Position numbers and translations under genes: made by a program. Positions 1 through 7,264 of a DNA stretch of 24,469 nt are shown piece after piece (position 1 is the stretch's first letter; each line of letters starts with the position of its first letter). The notes beneath the pieces were generated by a model. That model was given only the letters and a program-made list of their open reading frames with translations. It was not told the origin of the DNA and ran no database searches. The stretch is from NCBI GenBank assembly GCA_002798195.1, contig NWQM01000008.1, forward strand, positions 1 through 24,469, read 5' to 3'. This DNA is from Lysobacteraceae bacterium NML03-0222. Lineage in GTDB: Bacteria; Pseudomonadota; Gammaproteobacteria; Xanthomonadales; Xanthomonadaceae.

Positions 1-121
1 GGTTTTTCTTTGCCCTCAAAAACATTCCCGAAACTACGCACTGAAAATGCGGCAGTTATCCGCGACCACACTACAGCGATGTGCTGTCGTGCAGCTCAGC
101 CCGATCAATTCGCTCCTAAAA
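1..121. other. Unassigned sequence downstream of priA
   Basis: This edge segment follows the priA stop codon on the minus strand. Short frames cross it on the plus strand, but they have no family resemblance and mostly run through priA in antisense. I see no terminator hairpin. It may be the end of a neighbouring intergenic region. Confidence 0.4.
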
Positions 122-2347
122 CTAATGCAAATCCAAGGGGTCAATATCCAGAGACCAGCGCACTTTGCGAGCTTCTGGCAAGGCATACAGCTGCGGCAGC
201 AGCCGCGCCAGCGCCTGGTGCAAGGGCTTGCGCTGCGAGGCCGAAATCAATAACTGCGCGCGTTGGTAGCCTGCCCGCCGCGGGTGTGGCGCAGGCACCG
301 GGCCACTGAAGCCCAGCACGTTTGCTGCTCCATGAAACGGCAAGCTCGGGCTGTCCAAACCCGCTTCGACAAGCTGCCGGGCATGCTGCAAAAATGCCAT
401 CGGCCGCTCTGCCTGCTTGTCTTCGGCACGCAGCAACGCCAGATACGCAAATGGCGGAAAACCTGCTGCCTCACGCTCAGACAGCTCGGCTTCGGCAAAG
501 GCGTGATAGCCCCCATGTATCAAGGTTTGCAGCAGGGGATGTTCGGGATGATGGGTTTGCAATAACACCTGACCGGGTTTGCTGGCGCGACCAGCGCGGC
601 CGGCAACCTGAATCAGCAATTGGGCAAGTTTCTCGGTACTGCGAAAATCGGCCGAATACAGCCCTTCATCGATGCCAACCACGACCACCAGAGTAAGATT
701 GGGCAGGTCATGCCCTTTGGCCAGCATCTGTGTGCCGACCAGGATGCCAGGCTCTCTGGCCAAGCTATCGAAGTGTTTTTGCAATGCGTCGCGCCCCTGG
801 GTGCTGCTCCTGTCAATGCGGATGACCGGGAAATCGGCAAAGGCTTCTGCAAGATATTCTTCGATACGTTCAGTGCCATTGCCTTGCGGTTGCAGTGCCA
901 GTCCGCCACAGGCCGGGCAGGCAGGCGGCGAGCTGCGACGCTGGCCGCAATGGTGGCATTGCAAGCGACGTCCATGATGATGGACGGTCATGGCGCTGAC
1001 ATGACTTTCCGTGCTGCAGCGTGGGCAGCTGGCGCTCCAGCCGCAGTCGTGGCAGAGCAGGCTGGGGGCATAGCCGCGCCGGTTCTTGAATACCAGCGCC
1101 TGACCGCCTGCTGCCAGTGCATCGCCGATGGCCTGCAAGGCTTCGGGCGATAGTCCGGCCTGCAAGGGGCGTTTGCGAATATCCATGACTCGCACCGTAG
1201 GTGAGCTTGCCCCTGCGGCACGCTGGGTGAGACGCAGGCGCTCAAAGCGCCCCTGGCGAGCATTGGCCAGCGTTTCCAGCGAAGGCGTGGCACTGCCCAG
1301 AACCACCGGGATATTCAGCGCCTTGGCGCGTACTAGGGCAAAGTCGCGGGCGTGGTAACGGATGCCATCGAACTGTTTATAGCTGCCGTCGTGTTCCTCA
1401 TCCACGATGATGAGGCCTGCCTTGGGCAGGGGGACGAAAACGCTGGAGCGTGTACCGACGATTACCCGTGCCTGTCCGCGCCAGGCGGCTGCCCAGACGT
1501 GGGCGCGCTCGCCATCGGAAAGCCCGGAGTGCAGAGCGTGGATCTCTACGCCCAGGCGGCGTTGGAAGCGCGAGAGCATTTGTGGAGTCAGGCCGATCTC
1601 TGGCACCAGTACCAGAGCCTGCTGTCCACGTGCAAGGCAGGCGGCAATGGCTTCCAGATACACCTCGGTTTTGCCGCTGCCGGTCACGCCATCAAGCAAA
1701 AAGGGCTGGAAGCCCTCAGCTTTGCAAATGGCTTCAGCGGCGCTGCGTTGCTCGGTATTCAGCACACAGCTATTGGCAGGCGTGGCTGGGGGGGGCGCGT
1801 TGATGATGTGGCGCTCGACTTGCCCGCGCTTTTCCAGCGTGCGTATGGCAGGTCGCCAGCCCGGTTGATGCTCATCCAGCAGGCGCTCAGTGATGCCCGG
1901 TTGCGTAGCTAGATATTCCGCCAGTTGTCGGGGGCGTCCTTGACGCATGTGCGCAAGCGCCTGCTGGCCGCCATCACTGAGATACCAGCCATACAACGCG
2001 GTATCGGGCAAGGGTTCGCCCTGGCGCAAGGCGGTGGGCAGGGCGGTGGCCAAGACTTCGCCCAGCGGGGCATGCAGATAGCCCGCCAGCCACTGCAATG
2101 ACTGCCAAAGCTCGCCATGCAGCAGCGGCTCGGGGTCAAGAAAGCCAAGTGCAGGCCGTAATGGCTGTTGGCCGGAATTGCGGCCAATTGCCGTCACGAT
2201 GCCGACCAGTTCGCGCTTGCCAAACGGTACGCGCAGGCGTCGGCCGATATCGGCAGACTGTGGCGTATGCCCCTCGGGTGGGGCGTAATCGAACAGCTGC
2301 GGCAGTGGCACTGGCAGAGCAAGTTGCAGAGTGGGGTCGCTTGGCAT
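122..2347 (-). CDS. priA: Primosomal protein N' (replication restart helicase PriA)
   Basis: PriA is a 3'-to-5' superfamily 2 DNA helicase that recognises stalled replication forks and starts reassembly of the primosome, leading to reloading of DnaB. The 741-residue product is close to the usual length of about 730. Visible motifs are a Walker A segment GVTGSGKT at residues 220-227, the DEEH Walker B box at 316-319, and a zinc-binding insertion with eight cysteines (C432, C435, C441, C444, C464, C467, C477, C480). The helicase C-terminal motifs follow, including GTQMLAKGHD and QVAGRAGRA. The segment usually read as FLNRRGYAP is FKNRRGYAP here, a small variation. The N-terminal part resembles the family's 3' DNA-end-binding domain. 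The gene stands alone on the minus strand. A pair of DnaA boxes lies just upstream, so a link to replication control is possible but inferred. Confidence 0.97.
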   Translation of the reverse strand: MPSDPTLQLALPVPLPQLFDYAPPEGHTPQSADIGRRLRVPFGKRELVGIVTAIGRNSGQQPLRPALGFLDPEPLLHGELWQSLQWLAGYLHAPLGEVLATALPTALRQGEPLPDTALYGWYLSDGGQQALAHMRQGRPRQLAEYLATQPGITERLLDEHQPGWRPAIRTLEKRGQVERHIINAPPPATPANSCVLNTEQRSAAEAICKAEGFQPFLLDGVTGSGKTEVYLEAIAACLARGQQALVLVPEIGLTPQMLSRFQRRLGVEIHALHSGLSDGERAHVWAAAWRGQARVIVGTRSSVFVPLPKAGLIIVDEEHDGSYKQFDGIRYHARDFALVRAKALNIPVVLGSATPSLETLANARQGRFERLRLTQRAAGASSPTVRVMDIRKRPLQAGLSPEALQAIGDALAAGGQALVFKNRRGYAPSLLCHDCGWSASCPRCSTESHVSAMTVHHHGRRLQCHHCGQRRSSPPACPACGGLALQPQGNGTERIEEYLAEAFADFPVIRIDRSSTQGRDALQKHFDSLAREPGILVGTQMLAKGHDLPNLTLVVVVGIDEGLYSADFRSTEKLAQLLIQVAGRAGRASKPGQVLLQTHHPEHPLLQTLIHGGYHAFAEAELSEREAAGFPPFAYLALLRAEDKQAERPMAFLQHARQLVEAGLDSPSLPFHGAANVLGFSGPVPAPHPRRAGYQRAQLLISASQRKPLHQALARLLPQLYALPEARKVRWSLDIDPLDLH

Positions 2348-2417
2348 GGAGGAATTTTAGAGCCGCTGCCGATGCGCTGGCAGATGGCAGTTGCACTGCG
2401 AGATTGGCTATCAGGTT

Positions 2418-2447
2418 TATCAATGAGCTGTAATTGATTGTTTTCAA
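2418..2447 (-). promoter_or_regulatory. Possible sigma-70 promoter of priA
   Basis: On the minus strand, TTGAAA (2442-2447) and TTGATA (2418-2423) are separated by 18 bases and lie about 70 bases upstream of the priA start. Both hexamers are one or two changes from consensus. The inverted DnaA-box pair at 2461-2483 sits 13 bases upstream of the -35 hexamer, where a bound protein could influence initiation. This is a by-eye match only. Confidence 0.35.
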
Positions 2448-2460
2448 AGGGCTGCTCCTG

Positions 2461-2483
2461 TTATCCACAAAGCCTGTGGATAA
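2461..2483. promoter_or_regulatory. Inverted pair of DnaA boxes (copy A)
   Basis: A perfect consensus DnaA box TTATCCACA (2461-2469) is followed after five bases by its exact inverse TGTGGATAA (2475-2483). These 9-mers are the high-affinity sites of the initiator DnaA in most bacteria. The pair opens copy A of the duplicated element and lies upstream of priA. Role as an origin, a DnaA-titrating site or a regulatory site cannot be decided from sequence alone. Confidence 0.85.
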
Positions 2484-2720
2484 CTTTGTTGATAGCAGCA
2501 GGAAAGTGGCAGATTTTGCCCGCCATTACTGGCCTTGAGGGGGAATGGTGAAAAATTTGCCAGGCAAAAATTTTCTATACAAAACAATGGGTTGGCCGTG
2601 AAACGCGCATGAAACCTGTTTGCAGGGATTGATTTTTTGTGCAAGTCCCGAGTTTTCCCCACCCTTGTGCAAAACATGGGATTGGGGCTTGCAATCACTC
2701 CGGTTTTCTGCATCCGCGAT
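2461..2720. repeat. Diverged tandem element, copy A, with DnaA boxes
   Basis: This non-coding stretch matches 2799-3058 colinearly at an offset of about 338 bases. Shared landmarks in order are the DnaA-box pair, TGTTGAT with GGGAAAG or AGGAAAG, GGCCTTG, AAAACAATG (2581), a TTGTGCAAA/TTGTGCACA site (2665), GGGGCTTGCAA (about 2685) and GGTTTTCTGCATC (about 2701). Between landmarks the copies have diverged strongly, so the duplication is old or only the landmarks are under selection. It contains an AT-rich run around 2545-2600. Short open frames cross it, but none looks like a protein. It occupies much of the gene-free stretch 2348-3146. Confidence 0.75.
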
Positions 2721-2798
2721 GCCGTCTGCTATCAGCAGAACCTGGATGCGATTCGATGAAATTTCCGCAATGCCTTGCCCGGAAAAGGAAAAACGCCC

Positions 2799-2821
2799 TT
2801 ATCCACAATGCCTGTGGATAA
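2799..2821. promoter_or_regulatory. Inverted pair of DnaA boxes (copy B)
   Basis: TTATCCACA (2799-2807) and TGTGGATAA (2813-2821) again form a perfect inverted pair with a five-base spacer. The spacer is ATGCC here and AAGCC in copy A. Exact conservation of both 9-mers, while the surroundings have diverged, suggests that the boxes are the selected part. Confidence 0.85.
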
Positions 2822-3000
2822 GTATGTTGATTATCACGGGAAAGCCGGCGATTGGCCGCGTACTGACAGGCCTTGGGCGTACTGGTCAAAAAAATGCCAG
2901 ACAAGATTGGTCTAATAAAAACAATGACTTATTTGTTTTTGTTGGCAGCCGTCAAGGAATGGGGAAGAAAGCCGTATGGCGCGGCATAGCTTGCAAGCGA

Positions 3001-3010
3001 TTGTGCACAA
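3001..3010. promoter_or_regulatory. Palindromic relaxed DnaA-box-like site
   Basis: TTGTGCACAA is a perfect 10-bp palindrome, and on both strands it fits the relaxed DnaA-box pattern TTDTNCACA. The equivalent site in copy A (TTGTGCAAAA, 2665-2674) has lost the fit. DnaA binding here is inferred. Confidence 0.4.
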
Positions 3011-3146
3011 CATGCGCGATGGGGCTTGCAACCGGCATGGTTTTCTGCATCTGCCAAATTAAAGCTGGTGTATTGCATGGCAGCGCGTATTATCGCTGCC
3101 GATGTCTGTCCCCTTTCCTCCTGCTGCAACCGGCTCAAGGCCGGAG

Positions 3147-4013
3147 ATGGCTCATGACTTGATTGCGAGTCTGGCGATTTTCGCCGAGTTGATGCTGGGT
3201 GATGTGGCGCTGGCTGATGCCGTGGCTGCCCGCGCATTGCTGGCAGGGCAGCAGGAATCAGGTTTATCGCCGCTGCGGGCGTGGCGGGCAATGCTGGAGA
3301 TGCCGGGGCTTCAGGCAGGCAAGATGCCGATGATGGGGCAGGCTTTGCAGCCATTGCAGTCGCTGACTTCGGGCATGCGGCTGTTGTTTTTGCTGGCAAC
3401 GCTCTCGGGGCGAAATGCCATCGAGCTTGCCGCGCTCTTGAAGATTTCGCCCAAGGCCAGCACGCAGGCTTTGCAGGGTCTGCGAGGGCAATTGAGTGAC
3501 AGCGAGCTGGAAGCTTGCCGTACGGCGCTGGAGATGCGCCAGCGCGGTTTTTCGCCGGCACGCCGGGCTCGCATTGAGCAATATATGAGTGGCGAGAGGC
3601 CGCTACAGCCACCGGCGGAGGCGCCGCCAAGGCGCTGGGCGCTGCTGCTTGCAGTGGCGCTTGCCACCGGGATGGCGCTGGTGGCGACCTGGCTCTGGCC
3701 GCCCGTGAATGAAGCAGAAGACTCGGCTTATCAAATTCCGCCCCATATCCAGACCAGACCCCTGGCCGAGCGTCCGCCTGCTCGCTACGATACCGAGGTT
3801 ACCCGTGTATTGACTGACCGGGAATTTTCGGAAATTTCCGTACAAGACGCGCCGATTGCCGCTGAAACAGCATTCTTTGCCTGGTATCAGGCCGAGCGGC
3901 TGGGACAGGCGGGCGGCAGGCCACTGGAACTGCCCGAAGAAGCGCCGATTGAATTGCCGCCCGAGGCGGTGAATTGGCAAGAAGAGCCTTTGCCGGAGCC
4001 GATGGATGACTGA
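3147..4013 (+). CDS. Sigma-like helix-turn-helix protein with membrane anchor and DUF3619-like C-terminus
   Basis: The product is 288 residues from the ATG at 3147. That start has AAGG six bases upstream, whereas the earlier in-frame ATG at 3102 has no ribosome-binding site. Residues 73-117 resemble sigma-70 region 4, with the pattern LLFLLATLSGRNAIELAALL then a recognition-helix-like segment. Residues 5-33 loosely resemble the end of region 2. A single membrane segment lies at about 163-184. Residues 226-248 (EFSEISVQDAPIAAETAFFAWYQ, split here only by naming EFSEI, DAPIAAE and FFAWYQ) resemble the D-P-I-x-A ... F-x-A-W pattern of DUF3619 proteins. In many proteobacteria a sigma factor, a DUF3619 protein and a DUF3106 protein are consecutive genes, and here the first two appear joined. 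Whether it acts as a sigma factor or is degenerate is unknown. It overlaps the next gene by eight bases. Confidence 0.75.
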   Translation: MAHDLIASLAIFAELMLGDVALADAVAARALLAGQQESGLSPLRAWRAMLEMPGLQAGKMPMMGQALQPLQSLTSGMRLLFLLATLSGRNAIELAALLKISPKASTQALQGLRGQLSDSELEACRTALEMRQRGFSPARRARIEQYMSGERPLQPPAEAPPRRWALLLAVALATGMALVATWLWPPVNEAEDSAYQIPPHIQTRPLAERPPARYDTEVTRVLTDREFSEISVQDAPIAAETAFFAWYQAERLGQAGGRPLELPEEAPIELPPEAVNWQEEPLPEPMDD

Positions 4014-4515
4014 CCGATTGGGGCGCGGTGTGCTGCTGGCCGTATTGCTGATGGCGCAGGATGCATGGGCGCAAAGCGAGCGCGAAGAAAAACATGCCTG
4101 GCTGCGCCTGCCGGCGACGCAGCAATCGGCCTTGCGGCAATCGGCGGCGGCGTTTTCGGCGCTGCCTGCCAGTGAACAAGCCGCCTTGCGGGCGAAGTTT
4201 GCGCAGTTGAGCGCTGATGAGCAGCGTGGCTGGCGGCTGGGGTCGGTACTGGGGCGTTGGTATCCGGCCTTGCAGCCCCTGTTGGCTTATGTGCCGGAGC
4301 ACGAGCGCGATGGACTTCTGCGGGTATTGCACGCGATGAGCCCTGCCGAGCTGGAAATATTGGCGCGGCTTGCGTTCTCCACGCCACCGCAAGGCCGTGC
4401 GGCTTTGCGGGCGGCGCTACTGCGCCAGCCGCCTGCTCAGCGGCTGGAGTGGATGATGGCGCAATTGGATGAGCCGCGCGTGACCGAGGCGCGGGTGCTC
4501 AGCCCGGTCAGGTGA
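4006..4515 (+). CDS. DUF3106 domain protein, exported
   Basis: The 169-residue product begins with a signal-peptide-like segment, a short basic start then LLAVLLMAQDAWA, so it is probably periplasmic. The rest is helical, rich in Ala, Leu and Arg, with repeated motifs such as LPASEQAALRAKFAQLSADE that are characteristic of DUF3106. The family has no assigned biochemical function; members usually sit beside a sigma-factor gene. The ATG overlaps the end of the preceding gene by eight bases, so the two are probably translationally coupled. The 3' end overlaps the convergent DUF4286 gene by eight bases. Confidence 0.85.
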   Translation: MTDRLGRGVLLAVLLMAQDAWAQSEREEKHAWLRLPATQQSALRQSAAAFSALPASEQAALRAKFAQLSADEQRGWRLGSVLGRWYPALQPLLAYVPEHERDGLLRVLHAMSPAELEILARLAFSTPPQGRAALRAALLRQPPAQRLEWMMAQLDEPRVTEARVLSPVR

Positions 4516-4819
4516 GCGGGGTGGATTGCAAAATCCGGCGCTCGGCCTGGAAGCGGCCGCCAAAACGCGCCATGCCCGCTTCGCGCATCTTGGCGGCGCG
4601 GTGCTCGAAATAATCCTGCAAGGCGGCCATGCCATGCACCCGGTAACGCACCGACAGTTGCACGCGATCAGCCGGGGCTGCGGGGTCGATGACTTCCAGC
4701 ACTTCGGCATCGACAAAGCCTGGCACGCTCAGCATTTCCTGGATGTGCTCTGCCAGCCAGAGGCGGTATTCCGTGGCGATATCGGCATCGATACGCAGAT
4801 TGACTTCATAAAACACCAT
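4508..4819 (-). CDS. DUF4286 family protein
   Basis: A 103-residue soluble protein starting MVFYEVNLRIDADIATEYRLW, shortened here to the first-strand pattern YEVNLRID. It matches the DUF4286 family, a small alpha/beta fold of the ferredoxin-like dimeric barrel type without known function. The ribosome-binding sequence AAGGAAA lies about eight bases before the ATG. The gene begins 16 bases after the DUF3667 gene on the same strand, so they probably form one transcript. The stop codon region overlaps the end of the opposing DUF3106 gene. Confidence 0.85.
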   Translation of the reverse strand: MVFYEVNLRIDADIATEYRLWLAEHIQEMLSVPGFVDAEVLEVIDPAAPADRVQLSVRYRVHGMAALQDYFEHRAAKMREAGMARFGGRFQAERRILQSTPLT

Positions 4820-4835
4820 GGCGTGTTTCCTTTTC

Positions 4836-5750
4836 TTATTTGAACAGAACCAGAATCAGGGTCAGCACGGCGCCTGCCGAAACCAGTAGCGAATAAATAC
4901 TGCCAATCAGTACGAACTTGAGCGTGGTCAGTAGCGCCGGTTGCCGGTAAACGCGCTTCTGGCAGACCCATAGCCAGAGCCAGAGTGCGGGCAACGCCAG
5001 CAGCAACAGGCTGTCACTGGCCTGCATCAATACGGCAACCCCCGACCACTGCGCCAGACTTTCCAGCAACATCAGGCCGCAGAGCCAAATCAGGATGAAA
5101 GAGTGGCTGTAAAGCGCCACCACCATTTGCTCCAGAAATGTCCCGGAAGGGCGCAGATAGGCGATGCGCAACAACAGGGCGAATAGCGGCACCAGAAAAA
5201 ACAATGTGGTGGGCAATGCCGACAGCCAGGCATCGCGCCACCAGCCCCGGTCTTTGAGATGTGGCAGGTTGCGCTCAAGGCGCGGCAGGAGGGTGCGATT
5301 GAGCCAGCCGTTGCTACTTTCGGAGGGGCTGTTGATTTTCATCGGGTGGTGTGTCGGGTGCCGGGGCGCATCGTCGACTTCCAGTACCTGCGGGCTTGCC
5401 GCCTGCGGTGCCTCGTTGATATGGATTTTCGATGTATCGATGTCGGGCATCCACAGCCTTGCAAGAAAGAACGTCAGCAGCGAGAGAATCACGAACAGCC
5501 GCAGCGGCGGCAGATAGCGCACCCGGTGACCTGCCAGATACTGGTTGATGATGCGCCCTGGCACGCAGGTGTCGCGCAGGCTGCGGAAAACCCGGCCATC
5601 CAGATGCCAGAAGGACTCAAAAACTTCTTCTATCGCATGTCCCAAATGTTTCAGCGGATTGTGCGCTGCCTGCCCGCAGGCGTGGCAATACGAGCCTTGC
5701 AGGGCCGTCTGGCAGTTTTCGCAGTGCTTTGGGTGGGCGTGTTCTGACAT
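4836..5750 (-). CDS. DUF3667 zinc-ribbon membrane protein
   Basis: From the ATG at 5750 the product has 304 residues. A CxxC...CxxC zinc ribbon (C10, C13, C22, C25) opens the protein and is followed by the DUF3667 signature with TCVPGRIINQYLAGHRVRYL near residues 61-80. A hydrophobic segment at about 83-100 and roughly four more in the C-terminal half indicate an inner-membrane protein with a cytoplasmic zinc ribbon. The frame extends upstream to 5807, but the zinc ribbon position favours the shorter start; neither start has a clear ribosome-binding site. Function is unknown. It heads a unit with the DUF4286 gene and is divergent from the MATE exporter. Confidence 0.82.
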   Translation of the reverse strand: MSEHAHPKHCENCQTALQGSYCHACGQAAHNPLKHLGHAIEEVFESFWHLDGRVFRSLRDTCVPGRIINQYLAGHRVRYLPPLRLFVILSLLTFFLARLWMPDIDTSKIHINEAPQAASPQVLEVDDAPRHPTHHPMKINSPSESSNGWLNRTLLPRLERNLPHLKDRGWWRDAWLSALPTTLFFLVPLFALLLRIAYLRPSGTFLEQMVVALYSHSFILIWLCGLMLLESLAQWSGVAVLMQASDSLLLLALPALWLWLWVCQKRVYRQPALLTTLKFVLIGSIYSLLVSAGAVLTLILVLFK

Positions 5751-5851
5751 GCGCGCATGTGATGGGGAGAAAAGCGCACTAAGATAGCCAGCCCGCAATG
5801 TTTGCACACCCCCCGAAAGTCATTTGTCCGCCAGTTGTGGACGCTCTGCCC

Positions 5852-7198
5852 ATGTCCCAGCGCAAGCCCTTTAGTCATGAAATTTCCCGCACGGCCAAAC
5901 TGGCCGCGCCGCTGGTGGCCGGGCATATGGCCACCGGCATGGTGGGGCTGGTCGATAGCCTGATTGCCGGCCGGCACAGTACGGCAACACTGGCGGCGGT
6001 ATCGGTGGGCTCGGCCATGTTCTGGTTGCCGATGCTGATACCGCTGGGCACCTTGATGGCCTTGCCGCCGAAAGTATCGGAATTGGATGGCGCGGGCAGG
6101 CAGGGGCATATCGCGCCGCTGTTCCGGCAGGCGCTGTGGCTGGCACTGGGGCTGGGGCTGCTGATGTGGTTATTGGTCACGCTGCTGCCGTTGGCGATGG
6201 CGCCGTTTGGCATCACCGAAAGCATCCACCCTGGTGCAACGGCGTTTTTGCACGGCATCCGCTGGGGCGTGCCGGCACTGACGGTGTATCTGGCGATGCG
6301 CTATCTCTGCGATGGCCTGCATTTTTCCCTGCCGACCATGGTCTTTGGCATCGGCGGGTTGCTGGTACTGGCGCCGCTGGGCTATGCCATGGCCTTTGGC
6401 CGCTGGGGCTTTGCCGAGCTGGGCGCAGGCGGCTTGGGGCTGGCCTCGGCACTGATGTTCTGGTTGCAAATGCTGGCCTTTGCCCTGTATCTGGCCTTTG
6501 CCAAGCGCTTTTCGCCGCTTGGGCTGTTTGCCCGTTTTGAGTGGCCGCGCTGGGTTTTGCAGCGGGAGCTTCTGAAAACCGGCTTGCCCATTGGGGTCAC
6601 TGTGGCGATGGAAGGCAGCCTGTTTATCGTCACCGCATTGCTGATTGGCCGCTTGGGCGAAGTGCCGGCGGCCGCGCATCAAATCGCCATCAATATCTCC
6701 AGCCTGTGCTTCATGATTCCCTTCGGGATTGCCGAGGCCACCACGGTGCGCGTAGGCAATGCCCTGGGGCGGCAGAGTCGCGCCGATATTTACCGCGCCG
6801 CTTTCGCCGGGCTGGTATTGGTACTGCTCACCCAGCTGTTTTCCGGTACGTTGATGGTGCTCGGCAATCAGGCCATTACCGCGCTCTATACCCAGGATGC
6901 CGCAGTCGCTGCACTGGCGGCCAGTCTGCTGCTGTATGCTGCCGTGTTCCAGTTTCCCGACGGCATCCAGGTGCTCTCCAATGGCGCCCTGCGAGGCCTG
7001 CAAGATACCCGCGTACCGATGTTCCTGGCAGCCTTTGCCTACTGGGGCATCGGCATAAGTCTGGGGGCAACGCTGGGGCTGGGCCTTGGTTGGGGGCCGC
7101 CGGGAATGTGGCTTGGGCTGATTGCCGGGCTTGGCGTTGCCGCCACCTTGCTGGCCTGGCGCTTTGCCTGGAGCGCCCGTCGCATCTTGCCGGGGTGA
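5852..7198 (+). CDS. MATE family efflux transporter (NorM-like)
   Basis: A 448-residue, very hydrophobic protein compatible with the 12 membrane helices of the multidrug and toxic compound extrusion family. These inner-membrane proteins export cationic drugs or dyes in exchange for Na+ or H+. Family features are the opening pattern KLAAPLVAGHMATGMVGLVD, the GRHSTATLAAVSVG segment after helix 1, and the mid-protein AAHQIAINISSLCFMIPFGI segment with VRVGNALG, typical of the NorM branch. The frame is open from 5798, but the ATG at 5852 gives the usual N-terminus; no strong ribosome-binding site is visible. It is divergent from the DUF3667 gene and followed by sppA after 66 bases. The substrate cannot be predicted. 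Confidence 0.92.
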   Translation: MSQRKPFSHEISRTAKLAAPLVAGHMATGMVGLVDSLIAGRHSTATLAAVSVGSAMFWLPMLIPLGTLMALPPKVSELDGAGRQGHIAPLFRQALWLALGLGLLMWLLVTLLPLAMAPFGITESIHPGATAFLHGIRWGVPALTVYLAMRYLCDGLHFSLPTMVFGIGGLLVLAPLGYAMAFGRWGFAELGAGGLGLASALMFWLQMLAFALYLAFAKRFSPLGLFARFEWPRWVLQRELLKTGLPIGVTVAMEGSLFIVTALLIGRLGEVPAAAHQIAINISSLCFMIPFGIAEATTVRVGNALGRQSRADIYRAAFAGLVLVLLTQLFSGTLMVLGNQAITALYTQDAAVAALAASLLLYAAVFQFPDGIQVLSNGALRGLQDTRVPMFLAAFAYWGIGISLGATLGLGLGWGPPGMWLGLIAGLGVAATLLAWRFAWSARRILPG

Positions 7199-7264
7199 CA
7201 TCTGGCACATGCGATGCAGCCTGGCAATGGATAGTTTGAATAGCAATTTTTGGAGTTTTGAGTC

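Larger units (their letters stand above)
2799..3058. repeat. Diverged tandem element, copy B, with DnaA boxes
   Basis: This is the second copy of the element described at 2461-2720, with the same landmarks in the same order: the DnaA-box pair, GGCCTTG, AAAACAATG (about 2919), a TTGTGCACAA palindrome (3001-3010), GGGGCTTGCAA (about 3021) and GGTTTTCTGCATC (about 3038). An AT-rich segment lies at about 2887-2942. It ends roughly 90 bases before the sigma-like gene, so it also forms that gene's upstream region. I see no convincing protein gene in it. Confidence 0.75.

Noticed and set aside
2548..2575. Inverted repeat around TTTGCCAGGCAAA as a terminator or operator
   Set aside because: The arms are only six bases when perfect, are AT-rich, and have no matching partner in the second repeat copy.
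2348..3146. Calling the region the chromosomal origin outright
   Set aside because: Four perfect DnaA boxes and AT-rich runs are suggestive, but no origin-linked genes are in view and I could not compute GC skew. It is kept as a finding and not annotated as oriC.
2620..3162. Open frame of 180 codons across the DnaA-box region
   Set aside because: It runs through the second repeat copy, has no ribosome-binding site or family resemblance, and is not kept in the first copy. The region is better explained as non-coding.
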